DNA from: Thermoplasmata archaeon
GTDB taxonomy: Archaea > Thermoplasmatota > E2 > JACPAO01 > JAHFTW01
Length of the DNA: 64,000 nt
Assembly: GCA_023269235.1 (NCBI GenBank)
Contig: JAHFTW010000002.1
Coordinates: 1-64,000, forward strand
Direction: 5' to 3'
This document shows, piece by piece, positions 28,793 through 37,815 of this stretch. Positions within the stretch are counted from its first letter, which is position 1. Each line of letters begins with the position of its first letter. Both the position numbers and the translations under genes were made by a program. Under the pieces are notes generated by a model. It was given only the letters and a program-made list of their open reading frames with translations, searched no databases and had not been told where the DNA came from.

Positions 28793-28806
28793 TCTCCTGA
28801 AGGAGA
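28793..28806 (-). promoter_or_regulatory. Intercistronic hairpin overlapping the MNIO ribosome-binding site
   Basis: TCTCCT, then a two-base spacer, then AGGAGA form a 6-bp inverted repeat placed between the peptide stop codon and the MNIO start codon. The right arm is the AGGAG ribosome-binding site. Folding would partly mask it and lower enzyme translation relative to the peptide, a logic common in RiPP operons; this is inference. Confidence 0.5.
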
Positions 28807-28811
28807 GGGCC

Positions 28812-29030
28812 TTACTTGGCCTTCTTGGCGGGGGGCGCCGGGGCCGCGGGGGCCTTGGCGCTGCCACAGCTCTTCGCGGAGCCGCAGGACTTGTCGCCAC
28901 CCTTCATGCTGCCGCAGGACTTCGCCGAGCCGCAGCTCTTGGCGTCGCCCTTGGCCGAACCGCAGCTCTTCTCGGAGCCGCAGGACTTGTCGTCTGCCTT
29001 CTTCTTTTTGCCGATACCAAAGAGTCCCAT
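28812..29030 (-). CDS. Cys-repeat precursor peptide of the MNIO locus
   Basis: A 72-residue basic peptide: MGLFGIGKKKK, then three copies of a 16-residue unit, each with two KSCGS motifs, then an Ala/Pro/Lys tail. The six Cys are at residues 17, 23, 33, 39, 49 and 55, alternately 6 and 10 apart. No signal peptide or other domain. It is the first gene of the MNIO operon and the obvious substrate of the enzyme downstream. The repeats recall EGKCG-type motifs in HvfA-like and other copper-related MNIO peptides. Start 29030 is chosen because the reading frame upstream lacks coding character. A metallothionein-like role without modification remains possible. Confidence 0.82.
   Translation of the reverse strand: MGLFGIGKKKKADDKSCGSEKSCGSAKGDAKSCGSAKSCGSMKGGDKSCGSAKSCGSAKAPAAPAPPAKKAK
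28848..28991 (-). repeat. Three tandem 48-bp units inside the precursor gene
   Basis: The coding repeat has a strict 48-bp period and each unit encodes roughly DKSCGSxKSCGSxKGG. Within each unit the KSCGS block is itself duplicated 18 bp apart, so the region grew by nested duplication. The codons of the repeats are similar but not identical, which argues that the amino-acid pattern is kept by selection. Confidence 0.85.
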
Positions 29031-29302
29031 TGTGGTCACATCCGTGTAGTCGGCCCGTTTCCGAGGAAGCAGGCCGGCAGAACGTTCGTCTGCAATGAAA
29101 CGAAGTCGGGGGGGTATGAAAGGCTTGAGGCGTGGGAGCGGATTCCGTAGGCTATTTTCTCCTGTCGAATGGCCAGAAAGGCACAAGTTGCGGCGAATTT
29201 CGTGCCGTGCCGGCCAGTCCATTGGGCTTTACCATGCAATCGGCGGCCGAGGGGCGACGGGCGTCCCCAAACCCTTCATGGAACCCCCCCTTCGGCGACG
29301 CG
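29031..29302. other. Divergent spacer between precursor peptide gene and purT
   Basis: This 272-nt region carries the promoters of the MNIO operon (minus) and purT (plus). It is less GC-rich than its surroundings. On the minus strand an ACTACAC stretch (about 29045-29051) lies about 18 nt before the peptide ATG, and a further AT-rich stretch is at about 29090-29120. No ORF with family support; an in-frame ATG at 29234 would extend purT by 23 residues. Confidence 0.5.
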
Positions 29303-30475
29303 ATGACCTGGGGCACCCCCCTCACGGCGACGGCGAAGAAGCTCCTGCTCCTGGGCTCCGGCGAGCTCGGCAAGGAGGTCGTCATCGAGGCGCAGCGGCT
29401 GGGCATCGAGACCATCGCGTGCGACCGCTACGCCAACGCCCCCGCCATGCAGGTCGCTCACCGCAGCCACGTCCTCGACATGACGGACCCCGCCGCCCTG
29501 CGCCGCGTCATTGAGGCCGAGGACCCCGACTGGGTGGTCCCGGAAATCGAAGCCATCGCCACCGCGGAATTGGAGCGGCTGGAGGGCGAAGGGTTCACTG
29601 TCATCCCCACCGCGAAGGCCGCTCGCCTGACGATGGACCGCGAAGGCATCCGCCGCCTCGCCGCCGAGACGCTCAAGCTGCCGACGAGCCACTACCGTTT
29701 CGCCTCGACGCTGGAGGAGTTCAAGGCCGCCGTCGCCGTCATCGGGATGCCCTGCGTCGTGAAGCCCACCATGTCGAGCAGCGGCAAGGGCCAGAGCGTC
29801 GTGCGCACCGAGGCCGACGTCGTGACGGCTTGGGAGCACGCCATGAAGGGCCGCGTCAAGACCGGGCGCGTCATCGTGGAGTCCTTCATCCGCTTCGACT
29901 ACGAGATCACGCTTCTGACCGTGCGCCACGCCGGCGGCACGCTGTTCTGCCCGCCCATTGGCCACGTCCAGATTGACGGCGACTACCGCGAGTCGTGGCA
30001 GCCCATGGCGATGAGCCCCCAGGCCCTGGCCCGTTCGCAGGAAATCGCCAAGAGTGTCACCGACGCGCTGGGCGGCCGCGGCCTGTTCGGCGTCGAGCTC
30101 TTCATCGCGGGCGACGAGGTGTGGTTCAGCGAAGTGTCGCCGCGCCCGCACGACACCGGCCTCGTCACGCTGGGCTCCCAGGAGCTCTCCGAGTTCGCCC
30201 TCCACGTCCGCGCCATCACGGGCCTCCCCATCCCCGACGTCGGCGCGAAGGGGCCGTGGGCCTCCGCGGTCATCCTCGCCCAGGGCGAATCCGGGACACC
30301 GCGCTTCGAAGGTGTCGAGGCCGCCCTCGCGGAGCCGGGAACGCTCCTTCGCCTCTTTGGAAAACCGGCGGCGCACAAGAACCGCCGCATGGGCGTCGTC
30401 GTCGCCTCCGGCAAGACGACCGCCGAAGCCCGCGAGCGCGCCAAACGGGCCGCCGCCAAGGTTCGTGTCCTCTGA
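29303..30475 (+). CDS. purT: Formate-dependent phosphoribosylglycinamide formyltransferase
   Basis: PurT makes formylglycinamide ribonucleotide from GAR, formate and ATP, the folate-independent third step of purine synthesis. The ATP-grasp fold is clear: an N-terminal Rossmann part ([11 protein letters not shown]), [27 protein letters not shown] for nucleotide binding, [25 protein letters not shown] at the metal/ATP site, and a C-terminal HKNRRMGVV block. About 390 residues from ATG 29303, normal for the family; earlier in-frame starts lack homology. Confidence 0.95.
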   Translation: MTWGTPLTATAKKLLLLGSGELGKEVVIEAQRLGIETIACDRYANAPAMQVAHRSHVLDMTDPAALRRVIEAEDPDWVVPEIEAIATAELERLEGEGFTVIPTAKAARLTMDREGIRRLAAETLKLPTSHYRFASTLEEFKAAVAVIGMPCVVKPTMSSSGKGQSVVRTEADVVTAWEHAMKGRVKTGRVIVESFIRFDYEITLLTVRHAGGTLFCPPIGHVQIDGDYRESWQPMAMSPQALARSQEIAKSVTDALGGRGLFGVELFIAGDEVWFSEVSPRPHDTGLVTLGSQELSEFALHVRAITGLPIPDVGAKGPWASAVILAQGESGTPRFEGVEAALAEPGTLLRLFGKPAAHKNRRMGVVVASGKTTAEARERAKRAAAKVRVL

Positions 30476-30489
30476 GCGACCGGCGGCAG

Positions 30490-30497
30490 GCCTATGA
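30490..30497 (+). promoter_or_regulatory. TATA-like box for the 30520 gene
   Basis: GCCTATGA is centred about 26 nt before the ATG at 30520, consistent with leaderless transcription of the membrane protein gene. Confidence 0.4.
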
Positions 30498-30519
30498 GCC
30501 ACCGCCATGCTGGCTAGGC

Positions 30520-31302
30520 ATGGTTTCCGAGAGGCACGACCCGGAGTGGCCGGACAAAGCGATGTTCGCGGCGCTGCTGCTCATCGTCGGGGGCGCTCTC
30601 GGCATCCTCGTGGAAGGGCTGCGGCAGATCGCTACGGTGAAGAGTGGCCTGCCTGCCGGCATCCTCGACCAGTATCCGTCCTGGCTCTCGCTCCTCATGT
30701 CGGCCGCGACCCTGGTCTTCGGCATCCTATCGTTGCGCGCCCAGGCGGCGTTGTGGGGTTATCTCGGAGCCCTCACTGGCCTCTTCTCCCTCGCCTACGC
30801 CGGCCTGGTGCCTGGATTGTCCCTGCTTGCTATCTCCATGCTTATCAAGAGCCGCATGGAGGGTGAGGAGACGCGCGACGACGGCGTGACCCTGCACCCG
30901 TCCATGTGGCCGGACAAGGCCATGGCCGCGAGCCTCTTCCTCTCTGTCGGCGCCGGAGTCATCCTGGTGCAGGGCGTCTCCATTGCACTCAACTCGTTCC
31001 AGCCCATCCTCCTGCCCGACAGCCTCTCTTGGCTGGCGGCGAGTTTGGACATCGTCGCCGCCATCGCCATGCTGGTGTTCGCGCGCGAGATCTATCTCAT
31101 CCGCCGCCCTGTCCTGGGCACCGTGGGGGCCGTGCTGGGCATCGTGACGCTCGGCCTCTACGCCCTTGGCCCTGTGCTGGCGCTCATCGCGCTCTTCCTT
31201 CTGCGCCTGGCGCACAAGGAGAACGAGTTTGTCAAGCACGCCGCTGACGTTCCAATCCCCACGTCGGCCCCGCGGGCCCGTCGCGAGCGGTCGAAGGCCT
31301 AG
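30520..31302 (+). CDS. Membrane protein made of two repeated halves
   Basis: A 260-residue protein with about eight membrane helices. It is an internal duplication: the first half begins HDPEWPDKAMFAALLLIVGG and the second HPSMWPDKAMAASLFLSVGA, each followed by about four helices. A basic tail (RARRERSKA) ends the protein. No named family recognised. The stop overlaps the convergent gene at 31299 by 4 nt. Confidence 0.72.
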   Translation: MVSERHDPEWPDKAMFAALLLIVGGALGILVEGLRQIATVKSGLPAGILDQYPSWLSLLMSAATLVFGILSLRAQAALWGYLGALTGLFSLAYAGLVPGLSLLAISMLIKSRMEGEETRDDGVTLHPSMWPDKAMAASLFLSVGAGVILVQGVSIALNSFQPILLPDSLSWLAASLDIVAAIAMLVFAREIYLIRRPVLGTVGAVLGIVTLGLYALGPVLALIALFLLRLAHKENEFVKHAADVPIPTSAPRARRERSKA

Positions 31303-31616
31303 GTCCGCTTTTTCTGGCGTTCCTGGCCAGTTTTCCGGCGCCGGCTGAACTCCCACCACGGCTGCTCCTCGCCGGTGCGGAGATTATGGATGGCAGCGGT
31401 GTAGGTGTCGAGCACGCACGGGTCGTGGGCCACTCCATCGAGGTGCCCGATCCGGTCGTACAGGGTCTGCGCGTCGGAGCCCTCCAAGTCCTCGAGCGTA
31501 CGCAGTCCGAGCCGGATGAAATCGTGCGCCATCGCAGGGCCGATGTTGGGGAGTTCCTGGAAGGCGAGCCATGCCGTGCGGGCGGCGGGGTCGGCGGGAG
31601 GCTTTGGACGGGTCAT
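31299..31616 (-). CDS. Cdd1-like helix-hairpin-helix protein
   Basis: A 105-residue protein resembling the Cdd1 / pathogenicity-locus family: FQELPNIGPAMAHDFIRLGL is a helix-hairpin-helix-type segment that in other proteins contacts DNA or serves protein binding, followed by YDRIGHLDGVAHDPCVLDTY, typical of the family, and a WWEFSRRRK tail. No enzymatic role is known. Next in a minus-strand group with the VOC and membrane genes, but convergent with the gene at 30520. Confidence 0.75.
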   Translation of the reverse strand: MTRPKPPADPAARTAWLAFQELPNIGPAMAHDFIRLGLRTLEDLEGSDAQTLYDRIGHLDGVAHDPCVLDTYTAAIHNLRTGEEQPWWEFSRRRKTGQERQKKRT

Positions 31617-31638
31617 GCGAGACGACCTCCCGCAGGGC

Positions 31639-32043
31639 TCATGACCGATTCGCGGGGGTCGGTGAAGGTCGGTCCTGCCCGAGGGCGCCCGGGCGACTAT
31701 CCTCGAAGAGGGCCAGTTCGTTGCCGCTCGGGTCCTTGAACATCCGGCACGGCCCGTTGGGGATGCCGAAGGGCGGTCCTTCTGGTTCCCAGCCCGCGTC
31801 GATGAGCGCCGGGACCGTAGGCTTGAGTTCCGCCACCTCGTAGACGGGCATCATCGTCCCCGCCTCGCGATGGTCGGCAAGGAGAAGGAGCGGGCCAGGG
31901 CCGACGTCGAGGGCGGCGACCTCGGCGCCGAACTCCTTGTAGTGCCAAAGGAGCTTGGCGCCGCCTTGGACATACCACGCCGCGTCACGCTTCGTGTCCT
32001 TCGTGCCGACGTAGAGGAAGCGCAGCGTCCAGCCGGCCGTCAT
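31639..32043 (-). CDS. VOC-family (glyoxalase-like) protein
   Basis: A 134-residue single VOC module: LRFLYVGTKDTKRDAAWY at the start, GPLLLLADH and the C-terminal FKDPSGNELALFED, which carries the usual Glu metal ligand. Enzyme or antibiotic-binding role unknown. Its ATG overlaps the stop of the upstream membrane gene (ATGA at 32040-32043), so the two are cotranslated. Confidence 0.82.
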   Translation of the reverse strand: MTAGWTLRFLYVGTKDTKRDAAWYVQGGAKLLWHYKEFGAEVAALDVGPGPLLLLADHREAGTMMPVYEVAELKPTVPALIDAGWEPEGPPFGIPNGPCRMFKDPSGNELALFEDSRPGALGQDRPSPTPANRS

Positions 32044-33140
32044 CCCGCCGTGGCCTCGCGGACCTCGAGCTCGATGCGGCCCGCTTCCTCCAGGCTCAGT
32101 CCCAGCCGCTCCCGCAGGTTGCGCAGGATGGCGCGCTCCTTCGGGCCGACGGTGCCATCCTGCCACGCGAGGGCGACCTGCTCGCGGTAGAAGTCCGTGC
32201 GGTGGCCTGCCGGCTGCTCCGCCGTGGGCCTCGCTCCGGGCACGAGACGGTTGGCGACCCGGTTCGTCAACTTCTGCATCGGATCGCGCAGGAACACCAG
32301 CACCCCGGCCATCACGACGCCGACGACCCAGCCGAACTCCGCGTTCAGCCAGTGCTGCGCGACCTGCGTGGCGACGACGAAGATGGCGACGACGAGGGCA
32401 GTCATCGTGCCTTGCGACACGGTGGCGCGGACCTTGAGGTCGAAATCGAGGATCTGGCCACGCAGAAGACCCACCGCCAGGGCGCCGAGGAAGAGGAAGA
32501 AGTAGGCGGCCCACGCGAACAGGACCAAGTCGCGCATCCCATCATAGGCCGGCCCTTCAAGGCGGTCGTAGGCGTAGAGGAGCATGACGTTGGTGAAAAT
32601 CATGCCCAGGTCGCGCGCGGCGAAGGCGACGAGGTAGTTGCCCAGGCGCTTCTTCTCCAGCGTCCCCGGCGTGGCGGCGCGGTAGGCGAAGAACGTGAGG
32701 AGGAGGCTCCCGGCCGAGACGACGACCATGACCCACGAGGCGTCGTCGATCCAGGCGTCATAGTGGACCTCCTTCGTCGCAAGGTACCCCGCCCATGCCA
32801 GGACAGTGAGAAGCACCGCAGCCCAGCCCACACGTTTCCGGCGCATCGCGCGCGTCCAGCGAGTGTCCACGGCCCACAACGTGAAGAGCAGGGACAGGGC
32901 GGGGATGGCGAGGGTCGAGAGGGCGAACAGGTCGGTCAGAGGCTGGAGCCACGGCCCGTCCCCGATGGGCGTCAGCAGGCCCGAGGCGATGCCGCCCCAC
33001 CCGAGGCCCTCGACGAGCAGGAGCGCGCCGAGCCACCCGTTGACGGGGCGCCGGCCCCCCACGGCGAGGACGGCGATGCCCAGCGCGATGGCAAGGACCC
33101 CATAGAGCACCTCGAGCATCCAGGCCCAGTGCAGGTCCAT
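32040..33140 (-). CDS. Multi-pass membrane protein with acidic TerB-like C-terminus
   Basis: A 366-residue protein with about nine membrane helices. The last 60 residues (YREQVALAWQDGTVGPKERAILRNL) resemble a TerB-like helical domain. The 7-9-helix core with RGQILDFDLKVRATVSQG is like the sensor part of some membrane histidine kinases, but no kinase domain is present. Possible membrane sensor; function unknown. Translationally coupled to the downstream VOC gene, with its own promoter box at 33161-33172. Confidence 0.7.
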   Translation of the reverse strand: MDLHWAWMLEVLYGVLAIALGIAVLAVGGRRPVNGWLGALLLVEGLGWGGIASGLLTPIGDGPWLQPLTDLFALSTLAIPALSLLFTLWAVDTRWTRAMRRKRVGWAAVLLTVLAWAGYLATKEVHYDAWIDDASWVMVVVSAGSLLLTFFAYRAATPGTLEKKRLGNYLVAFAARDLGMIFTNVMLLYAYDRLEGPAYDGMRDLVLFAWAAYFFLFLGALAVGLLRGQILDFDLKVRATVSQGTMTALVVAIFVVATQVAQHWLNAEFGWVVGVVMAGVLVFLRDPMQKLTNRVANRLVPGARPTAEQPAGHRTDFYREQVALAWQDGTVGPKERAILRNLRERLGLSLEEAGRIELEVREATAG

Positions 33141-33160
33141 TCGACCCTTGACCAGGTGAC

Positions 33161-33172
33161 TTGGATTTGGAC
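33161..33172 (-). promoter_or_regulatory. TATA-like box for the 33140 membrane gene
   Basis: On the minus strand GTCCAAATCCAA is centred about 26 nt before ATG 33140, inside the 91-nt gap after atpB. This separates the membrane-VOC pair transcriptionally from the ATP synthase operon. Confidence 0.45.
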
Positions 33173-33231
33173 CTTGTCAGCCGGGCTCACGCTGGGCGGT
33201 GAGGCTTTTGCCGGACGAGGGCGGTCCTGGC

Positions 33232-34674
33232 CTAGTGGGCCTTGACCGGGGTTCCAGCCTTCTTGTACTTGGGGTGGAATTGTTCAATGGTCTTCTTGTC
33301 GATGCGGGTGAGCAGCTTCTCGTCCACGGTGGCAAGGAGTTCCCAGCCCAAATCGAGGGTGTCCTCGATGCTGCGGTCCTCGTCGCGGCCCTGGCGGACG
33401 TAGCGGTTCTCGAACAGCTCGGCGAAGTCCAGGACCTGCAGGTCGCGGCTCGACAAGGCGTCCTTGCCGACGATGGCGACGAGGCCACGCAGGTCGCGGC
33501 CCTCGGCGTAGAAGGCGTAGCACTGGTCGCTGACCTTCTTGTGGTCGTCGCGGGTCTTGTGGCCGCCGATGCCGGCGTTCATCAAGCGCGACAACGAGGG
33601 GAGCACGTTGATGGGCGGGTAGACGCCCTTGCGGTGCAGCTCACGGCTGATGACAATCTGGCCCTCCGTGATGTAGCCCGACAGGTCGGGGATGGGGTGG
33701 GTGATGTCGTCGCCGGGCATCGTCAGGATGGGGAACTGCGTGACCGAGCCCTTCTTGCCCTTGATGTTCCCGGCGCGCTCGTAGAGCGAGGCCAGGTCGG
33801 TGTACATGTAGCCGGGGTAGCCACGGCGGCCAGGGACTTCCTCACGGGCGGCGCCGATCTGGCGCAGCGCCTCGCAGTAGTTCGTGACGTCCGTGAAGAT
33901 GACCAGCACGTGCATGCCGAGGTCGAAGGCGAGGTACTCCGCGGCCGTGAGGGCCAGGCGGGGCGTCAGCAGGCGCTCGACGGCGGGGTCGTCGGCCAGG
34001 TTCTGGAAGATGACCGCGCGCTTCAGGGCACCCGTGCGCTCGAACTCGCCCATGAACTTCTTGGCTTCCTCGTTCGTGATGCCCATCGCGGCGAACACGA
34101 CGGCGAAGGCCTCGTCCGTGCCACGCACTTTGGCTTGGCGGGCGATCTGGAGAGCGATGTCGTTGTGGGGGAGACCGGAGCCCGAGAAGATGGGGAGCTT
34201 CTGGCCGCGCACCAGCGAGTTGTTGCCGTCGATGGTCGAGATGCCGGTCTGGATGAAGTCGTGCGGCGACGCGCGGCTGTACGGGTTGATGGCGGCACCG
34301 ATGATGTCGCGGTAGTCGTCCGGGATGATCTCCGGCCCGCCGTCGATGGGGGCGCCGGCGCCCGAGAAGACGCGGCCCAGGATGTTCTTGGAGACGCCGA
34401 ACTTGATGGTCTCGCCGAGGAACTTCACGGTCGTCTTGTCGTTGTCGATACCGGTGGTGCCCTCGAAGACCTGCACGACGACGTGCTTGCCGGAGGTGTC
34501 GAGGACCTGGCCGCGGCGGGTTTGGCCGTTGGGCAGGCGCAGCTGGACCAGCTCGCCGTAGCCGACCGCGTGCGTCTTCTGGACGAAAACGAGGGGGCCC
34601 TTGACGTTGGAGATGGTGCGGTACTCTTTCTGCGTCGTCTGCGCCGCGGGGGCGGCGGGGGTCTTGGCGGCCAT
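33232..34674 (-). CDS. atpB: A-type ATP synthase subunit B
   Basis: Non-catalytic stator-ring subunit that alternates with A in the A1 head. At 480 residues it has the subunit B core ([49 protein letters not shown] split over residues about 140-170) and lacks the GxxxxGKT P-loop, as expected. A short Ala/Thr N-terminal extension precedes it. Its start overlaps the atpA stop (TAATG). It is the last gene of the operon; a subunit D gene is expected after it but is absent. Confidence 0.97.
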   Translation of the reverse strand: MAAKTPAAPAAQTTQKEYRTISNVKGPLVFVQKTHAVGYGELVQLRLPNGQTRRGQVLDTSGKHVVVQVFEGTTGIDNDKTTVKFLGETIKFGVSKNILGRVFSGAGAPIDGGPEIIPDDYRDIIGAAINPYSRASPHDFIQTGISTIDGNNSLVRGQKLPIFSGSGLPHNDIALQIARQAKVRGTDEAFAVVFAAMGITNEEAKKFMGEFERTGALKRAVIFQNLADDPAVERLLTPRLALTAAEYLAFDLGMHVLVIFTDVTNYCEALRQIGAAREEVPGRRGYPGYMYTDLASLYERAGNIKGKKGSVTQFPILTMPGDDITHPIPDLSGYITEGQIVISRELHRKGVYPPINVLPSLSRLMNAGIGGHKTRDDHKKVSDQCYAFYAEGRDLRGLVAIVGKDALSSRDLQVLDFAELFENRYVRQGRDEDRSIEDTLDLGWELLATVDEKLLTRIDKKTIEQFHPKYKKAGTPVKAH

Positions 34675-36440
34675 TAGGCAAGCACCTCGTGCTTCTTGGC
34701 CTTCGCGGCCATCTCGGTGAACGCATTCTCCAGGCCCTTCATGGCGGCGGCGTAGGCCTCCTCGAACTTGGCCTCGAAGCGGGCGCGGGCGAGGTCGGTG
34801 ACCGCGGCCAGGCCCGTGAGCTCCTTCGTGGTGGCGCCCATCTTGAGGGCGGCGCCGGAGAGGGTCTGGTAGCGCAGGATGGCCTTCCAGAGCTTGTAGT
34901 CCTTCTGCAGGCTGGAGTAGGCGTCGACCTTGTCGTACGCGTTCTGCTGGAGGTAGATCTCACGGATGAGGCGGGCCGTCTCGAGGGTGACCTGCTGCTC
35001 GGGCGGCAGGGCGTCGGAGCCGACGAGCTGGACGATCTCCTGCAACTCGGCCTCCTTCTGAAGGATCTCCATGATCTGGGCCTTCGTCTCGTTCCAGTCG
35101 GGGGCCGCGTGCTCCGCGTAGTGGCTGGCGAGGTATTCGGGGTAGAGCGAGTAGGACTGCAGCCAGTTGATGGCGGGGAAGTGGCGGCGCTGGGCCAGCT
35201 TGGCGTCGAGGGCCCAGAAGACCTTCACGATGCGCAGCGTGGCCTGCGTGACGGGCTCGGAGAAGTCGCCGCCGGCGGGGGAGACTGCACCGATGACGGA
35301 GATGGAGCCTTCGCCGCCGTTGAGGACGGTGCAGCGGCCGGCGCGCTCGTAGAACTCGCTCAGGCGGGCCGAGAGGTAGGCAGGGTAGCCCTCCTCGCCG
35401 GGCATCTCCTCGAGGCGGGAGCCGATCTCACGCATGGCTTCCGCCCAGCGCGAGGTCGAGTCGGCCATGAGGGCGACGTCGTAGCCCATGTCGCGGTAGT
35501 ACTCCGCGATGGTGATGCCGGTGTAGCAGGACGCCTCACGGGCGGCCACGGGCATGTTGGAGGTGTTGGCGATGAGGCAGGTGCGCGCCATCAACGGGTT
35601 GCCGGTCTGCGGGTCCTCGAGGACGGGGAACTCGGTCAGAACTTCCGTCATCTCGTTGCCGCGCTCGCCGCATCCGATGTAGACGACGACCTGGGCGTTC
35701 GAGTACTTGGCGAGCGACTGCTGGGTGACGGTCTTGCCGGAGCCGAAGGGGCCCGGGATGGCCGCGGTGCCGCCCTTGGCGATGGGGAACAGCCCATCGA
35801 GGATGCGCATGCCGGTGATGAGGGGGATGGTGGGCAGCTGCTTCTCGGCGAAGGGGCGCGGCTTGCGCACGGGCCACTTGTGCATCATGGCGACCTTGGC
35901 GCCGTTGTCGAGCGTGAGGATGGTCTCCTCGATGGTGAAGGAGCCGGCCTTGACGTCCGTGACCTTGCCGCCCTCGACGTTCGGGGGCAGCATGATCTTG
36001 TGCAGGATGGAGGTGGATTCCTGGACCGTGCCGATGACTTGGCCGGGCTTGATGGCGTCGCCCTTCTTGACGAGGGGCTTGAACTCCCACTTCTTGCTGT
36101 GGTCGAGGCCGGGGACGTCGACGCCGCGCAGGATGAAGTGGCCCATCTTGTCCTGGAGGACCTCGAGGGGGCGCTGGATGCCATCGTAGATGGACGTCAG
36201 GAGGCCGGGGCCGAGCTCGACGACGAGCGGGAGGCCGGTGTTCTCGACGGGCTCGCCGGGCTTGACGCCGGACGTGTCCTCGTAGACCTGGATGATGGAG
36301 TACTCTCCCTCGATCTGGATGACCTCGCCCATCAGGCGCTCATCGCCCACACGCACGATGTCGTACATGGCGGGCTTGATGCCGGTGGCGGTCACGACGG
36401 GTCCGGAGACGCGGTACACAGTTCCCTTGAGGTTTACCAT
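34674..36440 (-). CDS. atpA: A-type ATP synthase catalytic subunit A
   Basis: Catalytic A1 subunit that makes ATP from ADP and phosphate. The P-loop GPFGSGKT is at about residues 230-237; GERGNEM and [12 protein letters not shown] follow, and the long insertion (non-homologous region, about 110-200, with [17 protein letters not shown]) is archaeal. At 588 residues it is full length with no intein. It overlaps atpF by 7 nt and atpB by 1 base (TAATG). Confidence 0.98.
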   Translation of the reverse strand: MVNLKGTVYRVSGPVVTATGIKPAMYDIVRVGDERLMGEVIQIEGEYSIIQVYEDTSGVKPGEPVENTGLPLVVELGPGLLTSIYDGIQRPLEVLQDKMGHFILRGVDVPGLDHSKKWEFKPLVKKGDAIKPGQVIGTVQESTSILHKIMLPPNVEGGKVTDVKAGSFTIEETILTLDNGAKVAMMHKWPVRKPRPFAEKQLPTIPLITGMRILDGLFPIAKGGTAAIPGPFGSGKTVTQQSLAKYSNAQVVVYIGCGERGNEMTEVLTEFPVLEDPQTGNPLMARTCLIANTSNMPVAAREASCYTGITIAEYYRDMGYDVALMADSTSRWAEAMREIGSRLEEMPGEEGYPAYLSARLSEFYERAGRCTVLNGGEGSISVIGAVSPAGGDFSEPVTQATLRIVKVFWALDAKLAQRRHFPAINWLQSYSLYPEYLASHYAEHAAPDWNETKAQIMEILQKEAELQEIVQLVGSDALPPEQQVTLETARLIREIYLQQNAYDKVDAYSSLQKDYKLWKAILRYQTLSGAALKMGATTKELTGLAAVTDLARARFEAKFEEAYAAAMKGLENAFTEMAAKAKKHEVLA

Positions 36441-36733
36441 AGATCGACACCAACTGCTTGCTTGATCTTCTCGCGAAGAGTGTTGTCCTCTTCCAGGCCG
36501 ACGGCGACGACCGTCGGCGAGACGCTCGACACCAGCTCGCCGCGGGTGCGGGGGCTGATGCGGGTCATGTCCCGGGTCTCCAGGACGAGAATGGAAACGC
36601 CGTCGTCACGGCGGGCGAGGGCGATGGCGCGCTCGAGCTCCTCCTCGGAGCCAGCGTCCCACACCTTGCGGATGCCCGCGAGGCGGAAGCCCAAGGTGAA
36701 CTCGGCGCGGCCGACGACAGCGAGCTCGCCCAT
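36434..36733 (-). CDS. atpF: A-type ATP synthase subunit F
   Basis: A 99-residue central-stalk subunit with the usual fold: [20 protein letters not shown], then [11 protein letters not shown] and a basic C-terminal helix ([13 protein letters not shown]). It overlaps atpA by 7 nt and atpC by one base, in the usual order C-F-A. Confidence 0.93.
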   Translation of the reverse strand: MGELAVVGRAEFTLGFRLAGIRKVWDAGSEEELERAIALARRDDGVSILVLETRDMTRISPRTRGELVSSVSPTVVAVGLEEDNTLREKIKQAVGVDLW

Positions 36734-37806
36734 TAGACGATCAACTCCTTGAGCCGGTCCGGGGCGAGGCCGGCCGCCTTGCCGCGCGCGATGGCGCGCA
36801 GGGTGGCGACCTCGCGGTGCTTGCGCACCAGGAAGAGAAGGATGGGCACGAGGCTGAGGGGGTTAGTGTGGCCGAGGCGGTCGAGCGCCTTGAGGTGCGC
36901 GCGCCAGACGGCGGCCTGGAAGGCGCCGAGCTTGCCGGCCTTGGCGGCGGCGTCGGCGGCCTCCTTGAGATCATCGGCGACCTTGGTGGCGGCGAGGGCC
37001 TCCGCGAACGCGGGGAGGTCCTTGGCCTTGGAAAGGGTGAGGGTGTCGGCGATGCCGAGGTGGCGGCCGCCGGGGACGACGTAGGGCGTGAAGTCGCCTG
37101 ACTCACGCGCGGCGACCCAGCGGGCGGCGTTGAGGAGGTTGCGGGTGTCGATCTCGCGGCGCACGAACTCGCGCACGACGTCGGCGCCCTTGGCGCTCGC
37201 GGCGTCGAGGCCGAGGAGGAGGCGGTTGTAGTACGCCTTGTCGAGCGCGTCCTCGTAGCGCGGGAGCGGGCTGCCGGCGGGGACCTTGGCGAGGATGGCG
37301 GCCCAGGCGCGCGCCTCGCCGGACTGGTTGCCCAGCGCGGTGAGGACGTCGGCGAGGGTCTTGACCTCGTCCGCGAGGAGCGGGGCGAAGAGCGCGTAGG
37401 TGGCCTGGTTCTCCAGGACCATCTCGCGCAGCAGCTCGGCCCGGCTCGCGCCGGCGGCCTTGCCGCGCAGGAGCGTCTTGAGGTCCTCGAAGTGGTTGCG
37501 CTCGAGGTAGAGGTTGACCAGCGAGCCGGCCTCGCCGCCCAGCATGCGACGGACGGCCTCGAAGGTGCGCTCCTCGTTGACGGTGAGGGCAGCCTCAAGG
37601 AGGTCAAGCCCGCTGAACTTGGTGGCGAGCTCGTCCACCTCGGCCTTGTACGCGGACTCCTCCACGAAGCGCGTGATTTCGGCCACGTCCATCTGCAGGG
37701 CCTTCTCGTAGTCGCTAGCGTCGAGGAGCTTCGAGCGCTTGGCGGCCACGCGGGCCACGGCGTAGGGGTAGTTGCTGGAACCCTTGCGCAGCAGTTGGAG
37801 AGCCAT
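36733..37806 (-). CDS. atpC: A-type ATP synthase subunit C
   Basis: Funnel-shaped helical subunit (357 residues) that links the central stalk to the membrane rotor. Recognised by position and by NYPYAVARVAAKRSKLLD at the start, LYLERNHFEDLKTLLRG in the middle and a C-terminal basic helix. It lies between atpE and atpF with 9 nt and a 1-base overlap respectively. Confidence 0.93.
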   Translation of the reverse strand: MALQLLRKGSSNYPYAVARVAAKRSKLLDASDYEKALQMDVAEITRFVEESAYKAEVDELATKFSGLDLLEAALTVNEERTFEAVRRMLGGEAGSLVNLYLERNHFEDLKTLLRGKAAGASRAELLREMVLENQATYALFAPLLADEVKTLADVLTALGNQSGEARAWAAILAKVPAGSPLPRYEDALDKAYYNRLLLGLDAASAKGADVVREFVRREIDTRNLLNAARWVAARESGDFTPYVVPGGRHLGIADTLTLSKAKDLPAFAEALAATKVADDLKEAADAAAKAGKLGAFQAAVWRAHLKALDRLGHTNPLSLVPILLFLVRKHREVATLRAIARGKAAGLAPDRLKELIV

Positions 37807-37815
37807 GGAGGACCT

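Noticed and set aside
28812..29030. Stand-alone metallothionein without modification
   Set aside because: KSCGS repeats are not a CXC/CXXC metallothionein pattern, and the MNIO enzyme and partner follow directly; kept only as a weak alternative.
28812..29222. 136-codon form of the Cys-repeat peptide starting at 29222
   Set aside because: The first 64 residues lack any conserved or coding character, and the ATG at 29030 starts directly before the Lys-rich peptide.
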